Positions 27,404 through 36,447 of a stretch of DNA of 45,350 nt are shown here, in pieces. Source of the stretch: Gammaproteobacteria bacterium (GTDB lineage: Bacteria; Pseudomonadota; Gammaproteobacteria; Steroidobacterales; Steroidobacteraceae); contig JAGWPU010000041.1 of the NCBI GenBank assembly GCA_028870355.1, positions 1-45,350 on the forward strand. Direction: 5' to 3'. A model generated the notes under the pieces. That model did not search any database, was not told the DNA's origin, and saw only the letters and a list, made by a program, of their open reading frames with translations. A program made the translations under genes and the position numbers. Positions within the stretch are counted from its first letter, which is position 1, and each line of letters opens with the position of its first letter.

Positions 27404-28228
27404 TCATTCACCTCCGGCGGCGCGCGCGGGGAGGAGCGCCGTGAGCAGCGCTTGCAGCTGCTCGATCAAGGGTGCCGCGACCGCCGGCTCGAACGCCGGC
27501 CGGGTCTCGTCGCGCAGGTAGGCCGACTGGGCGATCTCGAGCTGTACCGCCTCGACGCCCGCCGACGGGCGACCGTAGTGGCGGGTGATGTAACCGCCTT
27601 TGAAGCGGCCGTCGATCACGTGACTGAAACGGCGCTGTCCGCGAAGCTGCGCGTCGATCCGTCGCGCCGTCTCGGGGTGGCAGCTGCGGCCGTCGGCGGT
27701 GCCGATGTTCAGGTCCGGCAGACGGCCGTCGAACAGCGCTGGCACCGCGGAGCGAATCGAGTGCGCATCCCACAGCAGACAGCGCCCATGGCGAGCGAGC
27801 GTCGCGTGAATCATCGCGGCGAGGCGCTCGTGATAGGGTTGCCAGTAGCGGACGATCCGCGCGTGGATCCGCGTCGCGGTCGGCTCTGCGCCGGGTGCGT
27901 ACAGCGCTCGGCCGTCGAAGGTCTCGACCGGACACACCGAGGTCTCGCGCATCCCGGGATAGAGCGGCGCACCGTCCGGGGGGCGGTTCAGGTCGACCAC
28001 GTAACGCGAATGGGTCGCCACGATCATCGAGGCGCCGAGCGAGTCGCAGAACTCGTACAGTCGCGGAACGTACCAATCGGTGTCCGGCAGCGTGTGCGCG
28101 GCCGGCGTCAGGCACGAGGCGATCGGCGGCGGCAGGTGGGTGCCCGCATGCGGTACGCTGACGACGAGCGGCGCGCGCCCGTCGATTGCCTCGAACAGCG
28201 GTTCGAGCGCGCCGGCTTCCTCGCTCAC
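27404..28228 (-). CDS. hutG: N-formylglutamate deformylase (amidohydrolase) HutG
   Basis: HutG hydrolyses N-formylglutamate to glutamate and formate, the last step of the five-step histidine pathway. The 274-residue protein has [38 protein letters not shown] and [10 protein letters not shown], all typical of the FGase family and containing probable metal ligands. It starts at GTG 28228 overlapping the hutH stop. Together with HutF it shows that this organism uses the formylglutamate branch instead of direct formiminoglutamate hydrolysis. Confidence 0.94.
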   Translation of the reverse strand: MSEEAGALEPLFEAIDGRAPLVVSVPHAGTHLPPPIASCLTPAAHTLPDTDWYVPRLYEFCDSLGASMIVATHSRYVVDLNRPPDGAPLYPGMRETSVCPVETFDGRALYAPGAEPTATRIHARIVRYWQPYHERLAAMIHATLARHGRCLLWDAHSIRSAVPALFDGRLPDLNIGTADGRSCHPETARRIDAQLRGQRRFSHVIDGRFKGGYITRHYGRPSAGVEAVQLEIAQSAYLRDETRPAFEPAVAAPLIEQLQALLTALLPARAAGGE

Positions 28229-29772
28229 GGTTGAGCGACCGACGGCAGCAGGCCGCCGACGAGGTCGCGGAACCGGCCGCTCAGAACCCAGTCCCGGGCG
28301 ACCTGCAGGTCGGGCGAGAAGTAGCGATCCGCCGAGTAGAACGGGATGCGCGCCCGCAACTCGGCGTGCACCGTCTCGAGCGTCGGCGAGGACCGCGACG
28401 GTCGGTGGAAATCGATCCCTTGTGCGGCCGCGAGCACTTCCACGCCGATCACCGCGGCCGCGTTGTCGAGCATCCGCGACAGGCGCCGCGCACCGTGGGT
28501 CGCCATGCTCACGTGATCTTCCTGGTTCGCCGACGTCGGGATCGAGTCGACGCTGCACGGCGTGGCGATCGTCTTGTTCTCCGCGACCAGGGCGGCGGCC
28601 GTCACCTGCGCGATCATGAAGCCGCTGTTCACGCCGCTGTGCTCGACGAGGAACGGCGGCAGTCCGCTCATCTTGGGGTCGACGAGCACCGCGGTCCGCC
28701 GCTCGGAGAGGCTGCCGATCTCGGCGATCGCGAGCGCGAGCGTGTCGGCCGCGAACGCGACGGGCTCCGCGTGGAAATTGCCGCCGGACAGCGCGGCCTC
28801 GTCGTCGCTGAACAACAGCGGATTGTCGGTGACCGCATTCGCCTCGATCGTGAGCGTCTGCGCGGCCCGCCGGATCAGGTCGAGGCAGGCGCCCATCACC
28901 TGCGGCTGACAGCGGAACGAGTACGGATCCTGGACGCGCGAGCAGTCGACGTGGGACGCGCGGATCGCGCTGCCGGCGATCAAGCGACGATAGGCCGCGG
29001 CGACGTCGATCTGACCCGGTTGCCCGCGAAGCGCGTGGATCCGCGGATCGAACGGCGCATCGCTCCCCTTGAGCGCATCGATCGACATCGCGCCGGCGAC
29101 GACCGCGGCGGCGAACAGGTCCTCGCAGCCGAACAGCGCGTGCAGCGCGAGCGCGGTCGATACCTGGGTGCCGTTGATCAGCGCGAGGCCCTCCTTCGCG
29201 CGCAAGCGCAGCGGCTCGAGCCCCGCGCGGCGCAAGCCCTCGGCCGCGGCGACCCGTCGGCCCGCGACCCGGGTTTCCCCGATCCCGAGCAGCACGGCGC
29301 TCAGGTGCGCGAGCGGCGCGAGATCGCCCGACGCGCCGACCGAGCCTTGCGCCGGAACGCGCGGCAGCACGTCGTGGCGCAGCAGCGCGATCAGCGCGTC
29401 CACCAGCGGTCTGCCGACGCCCGAGTGGCCTCGCGCGAGCGCGTTGACCTTCAGTGCGATCGCGAGCCGCACGACCTCGTCGGGCAGATCGTCGCCGATC
29501 CCGGCCGCGTGCGACAGCAGCAGGTTTCGCTGCAGCAGCTCGAGCTGGTCGTCCGGGATCCGGGTCTGCGCGAGCAAGCCGAATCCGGTGTTGATCCCGT
29601 AGACCGCGTGCCCGCGCGCGACCACCCGGTCGACGAGCGCCGCGGACGCGGCGACCCGCTCGAGGTCGGCGCCGTCGAGGCGCAGCTCGAGCGGGCCGCG
29701 ATGGATCCGGCGCAGGTCGGCGAGGCACAGCTCTCCCGCGCGCAGCTCGATCGGCGGTGCGGCGCCGGTCAT
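28225..29772 (-). CDS. hutH: Histidine ammonia-lyase HutH
   Basis: HutH deaminates histidine to urocanate. The 515-residue protein shows [15 protein letters not shown] near residue 58 and the Ala147-Ser148-Gly149 triplet in [14 protein letters not shown], which cyclises to the MIO cofactor. Other family segments are [17 protein letters not shown] and [14 protein letters not shown]. Length is normal. ATG 29772 overlaps the hutU stop (ATGA) and its own stop overlaps the hutG GTG, so the three are translationally coupled. Confidence 0.97.
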   Translation of the reverse strand: MTGAAPPIELRAGELCLADLRRIHRGPLELRLDGADLERVAASAALVDRVVARGHAVYGINTGFGLLAQTRIPDDQLELLQRNLLLSHAAGIGDDLPDEVVRLAIALKVNALARGHSGVGRPLVDALIALLRHDVLPRVPAQGSVGASGDLAPLAHLSAVLLGIGETRVAGRRVAAAEGLRRAGLEPLRLRAKEGLALINGTQVSTALALHALFGCEDLFAAAVVAGAMSIDALKGSDAPFDPRIHALRGQPGQIDVAAAYRRLIAGSAIRASHVDCSRVQDPYSFRCQPQVMGACLDLIRRAAQTLTIEANAVTDNPLLFSDDEAALSGGNFHAEPVAFAADTLALAIAEIGSLSERRTAVLVDPKMSGLPPFLVEHSGVNSGFMIAQVTAAALVAENKTIATPCSVDSIPTSANQEDHVSMATHGARRLSRMLDNAAAVIGVEVLAAAQGIDFHRPSRSSPTLETVHAELRARIPFYSADRYFSPDLQVARDWVLSGRFRDLVGGLLPSVAQP

Positions 29773-31442
29773 CGCGACCGGCCGATCATCGGCAGGTTCA
29801 GTCCCTGCTCGCGCGCACAGTCGATCGCGAGCTCGTAGCCCGCATCGGCATGGCGCATCACGCCCGTCGCCGGGTCGTTCCAGAGCACGCGCGCGATCCG
29901 ACGCGCCGCGGCGGCGGTGCCGTCGCACACGATCACGACGCCGGCGTGCTGCGAGTAGCCCATGCCGACCCCGCCGCCGTGGTGGATCGAAACCCAGGTC
30001 GCCCCGCTCGCGGTGTTCAGCAGCGCGTTGAGCAGCGGCCAGTCGGAGACGGCGTCGGATCCGTCGCGCATCGCCTCGGTCTCGCGATTCGGGCTCGCGA
30101 CCGAGCCCGAGTCCAGGTGGTCGCGACCGATCACCACGGGCGCCTTGAGTTCGCCGCGGGCGACCATTTCGTTGAACGCGAGGCCGAGCCGGTGCCGCTG
30201 GCCGAGGCCGACCCAGCAGATCCGCGCCGGCAGGCCCTGGAACTGGATCCGCGTGCGCGCCATGTCGAGCCAATGATGCAGGTGCGGATCGTCCGGGATC
30301 AGCTCCTTCACCTTGGCATCGGTGCGGTAGATGTCCTCCGGGTCCCCGGACAGCGCCGCCCAGCGGAACGGACCGACGCCGCGGCAGAACAGCGGACGGA
30401 TGTATTCCGGGACGAATCCCGGAATGTCGAACGCCCGGTCCACGCCCTCGTCCTGCGCGCCCTGACGCAGGTTGTTGCCGTAGTCGAAGACCGGCAGGCC
30501 CATCGCGCGATAGCGCAGCAGATACTCGACGTGCGTCGCCATCGAGCGCTTCGCGGCCGCCGCGGTTCCAGCGGGGTCTTCGACGCGGCGGCGGTCCCAG
30601 TCCTCGACGCTCCAGCCCTGCGGCAGATAGCCGTTCACCGGGTCGTGTGCGGAGGTCTGATCGGTGAGGGCGTCCGGACGGATCCCGCGCTCGAGGAGTG
30701 TCGCGAGCACGTCGACGACGTTGCCGAGCAGCGCGATCGACACCGGCCGACCGGTCCGCCGGGCCTCCTCGAGCCGCGCGAGCGCGTCGTCGAGCGAGTG
30801 CGCCTCGACGTCGACATAGCCGGTCTCGAGGCGCTTCGCGATGCGCTCACGGCGGCATTCGACCGCGAGCAGGCTCGCGCCCGCCATCGTCGCGGCCAGT
30901 GGTTGCGCGCCGCCCATTCCGCCCAGGCCCGCGGTCAGGATCCACTTGCCCGACAGATTGCCCGCGAAGTGCCGGCGGCCCATCTCGACGAAGGTTTCGT
31001 AGGTTCCCTGGACGATGCCCTGGCTGCCGATGTAGATCCACGACCCCGCGGTCATCTGCCCGAACATCATCAGGCCGCGCCGGTCGAGTTCGTTGAAATG
31101 CTCCCAGGTCGCCCAATGCGGCACGAGGTTCGAGTTCGCGATCAGCACCCGCGGCGCGTCGGCGTGGGTCGGGAACACGCCGACGGGCTTGCCGGACTGG
31201 ATCAGCAGCGTCTCCTCTTCGCCCAGCTCGCGGAGCGTCTCGACGATGCGGTCGTAGCAGTCCCAGTTGCGTGCCGCCCGGCCGATCCCGCCGTACACGA
31301 CGAGGTCGGCGGGATTCTCGGCGACTTCCGGGTCGAGGTTGTTCATCAGCATGCGCAGCGGCGCCTCGGTGGTCCAGCTGCGCGCGCAGAGCGTGGTACC
31401 GCGCGGCGCGCGGATCACGCGGGAGGGGGGTGGAGTTCGCAT
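29769..31442 (-). CDS. hutU: Urocanate hydratase HutU
   Basis: HutU converts urocanate to imidazolonepropionate with tightly bound NAD. The 557-residue protein has the family N-terminal region ([47 protein letters not shown]), the nucleotide-binding [14 protein letters not shown] and a normal C terminus. Start ATG 31442 is preceded by GAGGTGATC, a good ribosome-binding site. Thirteen bases separate it from the hutC stop, so it is probably transcribed with hutC. Confidence 0.97.
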   Translation of the reverse strand: MRTPPPSRVIRAPRGTTLCARSWTTEAPLRMLMNNLDPEVAENPADLVVYGGIGRAARNWDCYDRIVETLRELGEEETLLIQSGKPVGVFPTHADAPRVLIANSNLVPHWATWEHFNELDRRGLMMFGQMTAGSWIYIGSQGIVQGTYETFVEMGRRHFAGNLSGKWILTAGLGGMGGAQPLAATMAGASLLAVECRRERIAKRLETGYVDVEAHSLDDALARLEEARRTGRPVSIALLGNVVDVLATLLERGIRPDALTDQTSAHDPVNGYLPQGWSVEDWDRRRVEDPAGTAAAAKRSMATHVEYLLRYRAMGLPVFDYGNNLRQGAQDEGVDRAFDIPGFVPEYIRPLFCRGVGPFRWAALSGDPEDIYRTDAKVKELIPDDPHLHHWLDMARTRIQFQGLPARICWVGLGQRHRLGLAFNEMVARGELKAPVVIGRDHLDSGSVASPNRETEAMRDGSDAVSDWPLLNALLNTASGATWVSIHHGGGVGMGYSQHAGVVIVCDGTAAAARRIARVLWNDPATGVMRHADAGYELAIDCAREQGLNLPMIGRSR

Positions 31443-31455
31443 GGGGTGATCACCT

Positions 31456-32175
31456 CTAGGGACGGAATCGTCCGGACAGTTCGTAACGGGAGCCGGGATG
31501 ATGGAGCTTCGCGACCGACGCGATCGCATCCCTCGACCAGGTGCGCCGAATCACCAGCAGGCACGGCTCGGTGCGCTTCATCGAGAGCCAGCGCGCGGTC
31601 CGCGCATCCGGCAGTACCGCGCGCAGCACGTGCTCGGCCTCCTGGAGCGGCGCCGCCTCGCTCAGATAGTCGTGCGGCGTCACCTGGGTGAAGTCGACGT
31701 CCAGGTAATCCGGCGCGAGGCTCGCGCGCACGTACCGGTCCTCGAGCTGCACGGGCCGCCCATTCTCGAAGTGCACGAGCGACGAATAGAAGAGCTCGGT
31801 GCGCGGCGCGACGCGAAAGTCCTCGGCGAGCTGCGCGACCGCCCGCACGCGCTCGCGTGCGACGACCTCGACCCGATAGGCCGAGCCGCGCTCGCGGATC
31901 TCGTCGGCGATGCTGCGGATCTCGAGCGGGTGCGCGCGGGCCTGAGGCTCGGCGACGAAGCTGCCGACGCCGGCGACGCGTACCAGCACGCCTTCGTCGC
32001 TCAGTTCGCGCAGCGCCCGGTTGGCGGTCATTCGCGACACGCCGAAGGACTTCACGAGCTCGTTCTCCGAAGGAACGCGCTGCGACGGCGCCCACTTCCC
32101 GGAATCGATGTTCGCGAGGATGTGGCGCTTGACCCGCAGGTACAGGGGGGCAACCGATGCGGCGGACTTCGACAT
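31456..32175 (-). CDS. hutC: Histidine-utilisation repressor HutC (GntR family)
   Basis: The 239-residue protein is a GntR-family regulator. The N-terminal winged helix covers about residues 10-75 ([17 protein letters not shown], then [20 protein letters not shown] and [18 protein letters not shown]). The C-terminal UTRA effector domain (about 95-235) contains [20 protein letters not shown]. In known hut systems HutC represses hut genes and is released by urocanate. The upstream gap contains a TTGT-ATAG-ACAA palindrome that it could bind, implying autoregulation, and a related palindrome lies between hutF and hutI. Confidence 0.94.
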   Translation of the reverse strand: MSKSAASVAPLYLRVKRHILANIDSGKWAPSQRVPSENELVKSFGVSRMTANRALRELSDEGVLVRVAGVGSFVAEPQARAHPLEIRSIADEIRERGSAYRVEVVARERVRAVAQLAEDFRVAPRTELFYSSLVHFENGRPVQLEDRYVRASLAPDYLDVDFTQVTPHDYLSEAAPLQEAEHVLRAVLPDARTARWLSMKRTEPCLLVIRRTWSRDAIASVAKLHHPGSRYELSGRFRP

Positions 32176-32189
32176 GGGCTCAGCTTATC

Positions 32190-32201
32190 TTGTATAGACA
32201 A
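32190..32201. promoter_or_regulatory. Putative HutC operator upstream of hutC
   Basis: TTGTATAGACAA, an inverted repeat of TTGT and ACAA around ATAG, lies 15 bases upstream of the hutC start. It resembles TGTATA-containing HutC sites known in other proteobacteria. The matching core TGTATAG recurs in the hutF-hutI region at 33693-33699. Confidence 0.6.
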
Positions 32202-32240
32202 CCATGGTCAACTCCGGGGCCGGCGTCGCCGCCGCCGCGC

Positions 32241-33659
32241 TCAGCGCGCGTCGAGGCGCTGCACCACGGCGCGGTAGCCCGCCTCGGCGGCCGCGCGCAA
32301 CGGGTGGCGGTGATCGGCGAGCACGCGACGGCCGGCGACGCAGACCTCGCGGATCGCGGCCCGAGCGCCGGCGAACACCAGGTGGTCGAGCGCCGCCTCC
32401 GGCGCGGCACCGGCCAGCGCCGGGTGCGCCGGGTCGAGCGCGAGCCAGTCCGCGCGGCGACCCACGGCGATCTCGCCGACCGCCTGCCCGAGCGCGCGCG
32501 CACCGGCGATCGCGGCCGAACGCCACAGCGCCGTGCCGACGTGCGGCTCGTCGGGCGTCGCGAACACGTTGCGCCGCCGTCGCCGCAGGCGCTGCTGGTA
32601 TTCGAGCCAGCGCAGCTCCTCGGCCGGATCGACGGTCGATTGACTGTCGGAGCCGATCGCGAGGTCGCCGCGCGCGCGACGGAACGCGACCGCGTCGAAG
32701 AAGCCGTCGCCGAGATTCGCTTCGGTGCTGATCGACACGCAGACGCTCGCGCCGGTCGCGGCGACCGCGGCGAGTTCCGCACGGGTCGCGTGGGTGCAAT
32801 GCACCAGGCACCAGCGATCGTCGACGACGCCCGCGCGCAACAGCCACTCGATCGGTCGTGCGCCGGTCGCGCGCTCGCACGCGCGCACCTCGCGGCGCTG
32901 CTCGGCGACGTGAACGTGGATCGGCAGCGTCGGGTCGTGCGCGCGCAGATGCGCCGTCGCCTCGCGCATCGTGTCGACCGACACCGCGCGCAGGCTGTGG
33001 AACGCCGCCCCGGTGCGTACCACCGCCGCCGCGCCGGCCGCGCCGGCCGCGCGGTCCGCCGCCGATCGCCGCTCGACCGCGTCCAGGAACTGCGCGGTCG
33101 TCGCCTGAAACCGGTGCTGGTCAGCGCGCAGCGGCACGCCGCCGAAATCGGCCGTCTGGTACAGGGTCGGCAACAGCGTCAGTCCGATGCCGGTGTCGCG
33201 AGCGGCCGCACGGATCGCTTCCCAGGTCGCGGGCGTGCCGTCCGGCGCGAGATCCCACTCCCCGTCACGCGCGCGGTGCAGGTAATGGAATTCGGCCACG
33301 CTCGTGTACCCGGCCTCGAGCATTTCGACGAACAGCAGCGTCGCGATCGCGCGCAGGTCCGCCGCCTCGACCCGGTTCGCGATCGCGTACATCGCGTGCC
33401 GCCACGTCCAGAAGCTGTCGCGAGCCGCGGCCCGGGCCTCGGCGCGGCCGGCGAGCGCGCGCTGGAACGCGTGACTGTGTGCGTTCGGCATCCCGGGCAC
33501 GACGTAGCCGGCGACGCGCTGGGCGTCGCCGGCGGGGCGATCCGCCGCGGTCGCCACGGTCACGGCGTCGATCGTGCCCGACGCGGACACCGCGACGGTC
33601 ACGTCGCGAGCCCAGCCGGCCGGCAGCAAGGCCCAATCCAAGCGGTATCGTCGTTGCAT
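32241..33659 (-). CDS. hutF: Formimidoylglutamate deiminase HutF
   Basis: HutF removes ammonia from N-formimidoylglutamate to give N-formylglutamate. The 472-residue amidohydrolase has the metal-binding motif PGMPNAHSHAFQRAL, SVAEFHYLHR, IHVHVAEQRREV, LVHCTHAT and IGSDSQSTVDPAEELRWLEY, all typical of the HutF group of the amidohydrolase superfamily. It lies upstream of hutC on the same strand (65 bases apart) and divergently from hutI across a palindrome-bearing gap. With HutG it defines the five-step pathway. Confidence 0.95.
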   Translation of the reverse strand: MQRRYRLDWALLPAGWARDVTVAVSASGTIDAVTVATAADRPAGDAQRVAGYVVPGMPNAHSHAFQRALAGRAEARAAARDSFWTWRHAMYAIANRVEAADLRAIATLLFVEMLEAGYTSVAEFHYLHRARDGEWDLAPDGTPATWEAIRAAARDTGIGLTLLPTLYQTADFGGVPLRADQHRFQATTAQFLDAVERRSAADRAAGAAGAAAVVRTGAAFHSLRAVSVDTMREATAHLRAHDPTLPIHVHVAEQRREVRACERATGARPIEWLLRAGVVDDRWCLVHCTHATRAELAAVAATGASVCVSISTEANLGDGFFDAVAFRRARGDLAIGSDSQSTVDPAEELRWLEYQQRLRRRRRNVFATPDEPHVGTALWRSAAIAGARALGQAVGEIAVGRRADWLALDPAHPALAGAAPEAALDHLVFAGARAAIREVCVAGRRVLADHRHPLRAAAEAGYRAVVQRLDAR

Positions 33660-33688
33660 CGCGCCCGTCGCTCCCCGGCCGTTGCCTA

Positions 33689-33702
33689 TACCTGTATAGG
33701 TA
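33689..33702. promoter_or_regulatory. Putative HutC operator between hutF and hutI
   Basis: TACCTGTATAGGTA is a perfect inverted repeat (TACCT, spacer GTAT, AGGTA) in the divergent hutF/hutI gap. An overlapping 6-bp repeat, CCTATA and TATAGG, spans 33685-33700. Its core TGTATAG is shared with the site upstream of hutC, so a GntR regulator, most simply HutC, probably controls both directions from here. Confidence 0.6.
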
Positions 33703-33763
33703 ACCTAGCTTGCCGTATCATCCCGTGATCGGCAATCGGATCGCGGGAGGCGGCGCGCACGGC

Positions 33764-35002
33764 ATGGTGGACGGCAATTGGGATCGCGTCTGGATCAATG
33801 CCCACCTGGCGACGATGACGCCCGGCGCCGACGACTACGGCAGCGTCCCGGACGCGGCGATCGCGGTCAGGGGCGAGTCGATCGCGTGGATCGGTCCGGC
33901 CGTGGTCGCGGCGCGGATCGCGTCCGCCGCCGGAGTGCCGATCCACGACGCGACCGGTCTGTGGATCACGCCGGGTCTGATCGATTGCCATACCCACATC
34001 GTCTACGGCGGGAACCGGGTCGCGGAATTCGAGCAGCGCCTGCGCGGCGCGAGCTATGAGGAGATCGCCCGCGCCGGCGGCGGGATCCAGTCGACCGTGC
34101 GCGCGACCCGCGCCGAATCGCCGGAGCGGCTGCTGGCGAGCGCGAGGAGCCGGATCGGTCGGCTGCTTGCCGAGGGCGTCACGACGATCGAGATCAAGTC
34201 CGGTTACGGCCTCGACGAAGCGACCGAACGCCGGATGCTCGCCGTCGCCCGCGAGATCGGGCGCGAGTGGCCGGTGTCGGTCCGCACCACCTATCTCGGT
34301 CTGCATGCATTGCCCGTCGAGTACCGCGAGCGGCGCAGCGCATACGTCGACGCGGTGAGCGGGGCCTGGCTCGAGGGAATCGCGGCGAGCGGCCTCGCCG
34401 ATGCGGTCGACGCGTTCTGCGAGTCGATTGCGTTCACCCCGGCGGAAACGGAGCGATTCCTCGGCGCGGCGCGGCGGGCCGGCCTCGCGATCCACGTGCA
34501 CGCCGGGCAACTGAGCGACCTCGGCGCCGCGGAGCTCGCCGCACGCCACGGCGCGCTCTCCGCCGATCATCTGGAGTACGTCGGCGCCGAGGGCGTGCGC
34601 GCGCTGGCGGCGGCGGGCACCGTCGCGGTGCTGTTGCCCTGCGCCTATTTCACCCTGCGCCAGCGGGATCCGCCGCCGGTCGATGCGCTGCGCGCCGCCG
34701 GCGTGCCGCTCGCGGTCGCGACCGACTGCAACCCGGGCACGTCGCCCTGCACCTCGATCCTGCTCGCGCTCGCGATCGCGTGTACGGCGTTCGGCCTGAC
34801 GCCCGGCGAGGCATTGCGAGGGGCGACCGCGAACGCGGCCCGCGCGCTCGGCGTCGCGCACGATCGCGGCACGCTCGAGGTCGGCAAGCGCGCCGACTTC
34901 GCGCTATGGGCGATCGACCGACCGGCGGAACTGTGCTACGCGCTCGGCGCGAATCCCTGCGTCGGCGTCGTCTACCGCGGCCGCCTGCGCGACCCGGTCT
35001 GA
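33764..35002 (+). CDS. hutI: Imidazolonepropionase HutI
   Basis: HutI hydrolyses imidazolonepropionate to formimidoylglutamate. The 412-residue metal-dependent amidohydrolase has WITPGLIDCHTHIVYGGNR, EFEQRLRGASYEEIARAGGG, EIKSGYGLD, HVHAGQL and ATDCNPGTSPCTS, all family signatures. I chose ATG 33764, which follows a GGGAGG sequence by about 13 bases; an upstream TTG at 33710 would extend the protein across the operator region and is less likely. It is the only hut gene on the plus strand in this part and completes the pathway with the minus-strand genes. Confidence 0.96.
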   Translation: MVDGNWDRVWINAHLATMTPGADDYGSVPDAAIAVRGESIAWIGPAVVAARIASAAGVPIHDATGLWITPGLIDCHTHIVYGGNRVAEFEQRLRGASYEEIARAGGGIQSTVRATRAESPERLLASARSRIGRLLAEGVTTIEIKSGYGLDEATERRMLAVAREIGREWPVSVRTTYLGLHALPVEYRERRSAYVDAVSGAWLEGIAASGLADAVDAFCESIAFTPAETERFLGAARRAGLAIHVHAGQLSDLGAAELAARHGALSADHLEYVGAEGVRALAAAGTVAVLLPCAYFTLRQRDPPPVDALRAAGVPLAVATDCNPGTSPCTSILLALAIACTAFGLTPGEALRGATANAARALGVAHDRGTLEVGKRADFALWAIDRPAELCYALGANPCVGVVYRGRLRDPV

Positions 35003-35011
35003 CGGCCGGGC

Positions 35012-35030
35012 CGCCCGCGGCCCGCGGGCG
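35012..35030 (+). terminator. GC-rich hairpin after hutI
   Basis: An 8-bp perfect stem (35012-35019 with 35023-35030) with a 3-base loop starts 10 bases after the hutI stop. No T run follows. It may end the hutI transcript with Rho assistance. Confidence 0.4.
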
Positions 35031-35131
35031 CCGATGCGTCCGGCGGGCACGTCGGTCATCGTTTCGTCATGCCCGGCGTGCACCATCGGCGCCGGCGCCG
35101 CGATCCGGCGCGAGCGGCCCGAGGTGAGTCG

Positions 35132-36370
35132 ATGGTGACGATCGATCTGGTGTACTTCAATGCCGGGGGCGGTCACCTCGCGGCGGCGCGCGCGCTCGAG
35201 GAGACGATCCGCCGCCAGCGCCGGCCGTGGAACGTACGCCTCGTGAATCTGTTCGAGATCCTCGATCCGAACGGCGTGTTCGAGCGCCTGACCGGGATGA
35301 AGCCGGAGGGCTATTACAACGCGAGGCTCGCGAGTGGCTGGACGATCGGGCTCGGGCGCGAACTGCGCGTGCTGCAGGCGCTGATCCGCCTGTGGCAGGG
35401 GGCGCTGGTCGCGCGGCTGAGCTCGCACTGGCGGGCGACCCGGCCCGATCTCGTCGTCTCGCTGGTGCCGAACTTCAACCGCGTGATGCACGATGCGCTC
35501 GCGCAGGCCCGGCCCGGGGTCGCCTACGCGACGGTGCTCACCGACCTCGCGGACTTCCCGCCGCACTTCTGGATCGAGCCGGGGACATCGCAGCATCTGA
35601 TCTGCGGTACCGCGCGCGCGCTCGAGCAGGCGCGCGCGGCCGGCTGCGACCCCCGCCACCTGCATGCGACCAGCGGCATGATCCTCCGGCCGGAGTTCTA
35701 CCGCGCGGCGCCGTTCGATCGCGCCGCCGCGATGCGCGAACTCGGCCTCGATCCGGCCCGGCCGACCGGGTTCGTGATGTTCGGGGGACACGGCTCGCGC
35801 GCGATGCGCCTGGTCGCTGCCCGCCTGCGCGATCGGCAACTCGTGCTCGTCTGCGGCCACAACGCCGCACTCGCCGCGCGCCTGCGCGCCGCGCCCGCGC
35901 CCGCACCCCGGGTCGTCGTCGGCTTCACGCCGCGGATCAGCGAGCTGATGCGGGTCGCGGACTATTTCATCGGCAAGCCCGGGCCCGGCAGCCTGAGCGA
36001 GGCCTTGCAGGTCGGTCTGCCGGTGATCGTCGCCCGCAACGCGTGGACGATGCCGCAGGAGCGCTACAACACCGAGTGGATCGAGGAGAACGGAGTCGGG
36101 CTCGTGCTCGATTCGTTCCGGTCGATCCGCGCCGCGGTCGATGCGACGATCACGCGGCTCGATGCGTACCGCCGCCGGATCGCGACGATCCGGAACGTCG
36201 CGGTGTTCGAGGTACCCGGGATCCTCGCTCGCCTGATCGCCGACGGGGCGGCGAGGGGCGCCGATCCCGCTTGCGGCGATTACGTAGCGGGTCGCGGGGC
36301 TCCCGCATGGGCGGACCGGCGCCGCGACATTACTCTGCATCGAGCGCCGGGCACGGCGTCTTGCTGCTAG
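35132..36370 (+). CDS. Glycosyltransferase, MGDG-synthase/GT28-like
   Basis: This 412-residue GT-B protein begins at ATG 35132 behind GAGGTGAG. The N-terminal YFNAGGGHLAAARALEETI is the Gly-rich acceptor loop of monogalactosyldiacylglycerol-synthase and processive lipid glycosyltransferases. The C-terminal VADYFIGKPGPGSLSEALQV and GLPVIVARNAWTMPQERYNT form the UDP-sugar site. It may glycosylate a membrane lipid; the substrate is unknown. The last 40 residues (from about ADGAARGADP) are low in conserved features and end in Cys-Cys. It stands alone between hutI and pfkA, about 12 kb from the main glycan cluster. Confidence 0.82.
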   Translation: MVTIDLVYFNAGGGHLAAARALEETIRRQRRPWNVRLVNLFEILDPNGVFERLTGMKPEGYYNARLASGWTIGLGRELRVLQALIRLWQGALVARLSSHWRATRPDLVVSLVPNFNRVMHDALAQARPGVAYATVLTDLADFPPHFWIEPGTSQHLICGTARALEQARAAGCDPRHLHATSGMILRPEFYRAAPFDRAAAMRELGLDPARPTGFVMFGGHGSRAMRLVAARLRDRQLVLVCGHNAALAARLRAAPAPAPRVVVGFTPRISELMRVADYFIGKPGPGSLSEALQVGLPVIVARNAWTMPQERYNTEWIEENGVGLVLDSFRSIRAAVDATITRLDAYRRRIATIRNVAVFEVPGILARLIADGAARGADPACGDYVAGRGAPAWADRRRDITLHRAPGTASCC

Positions 36371-36447
36371 GATCGCCTCGATGCCAACCGGGTCCCCCTT
36401 CACCCCGTCCGTCGGCCGGCACCGGCCCTGACGGCGCGCAGGCACCG

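Noticed and set aside
33710-33763. Upstream TTG start extending hutI by 18 codons
   Set aside because: It would start just 8 bases after the operator palindrome, and the conserved protein begins after ATG 33764.
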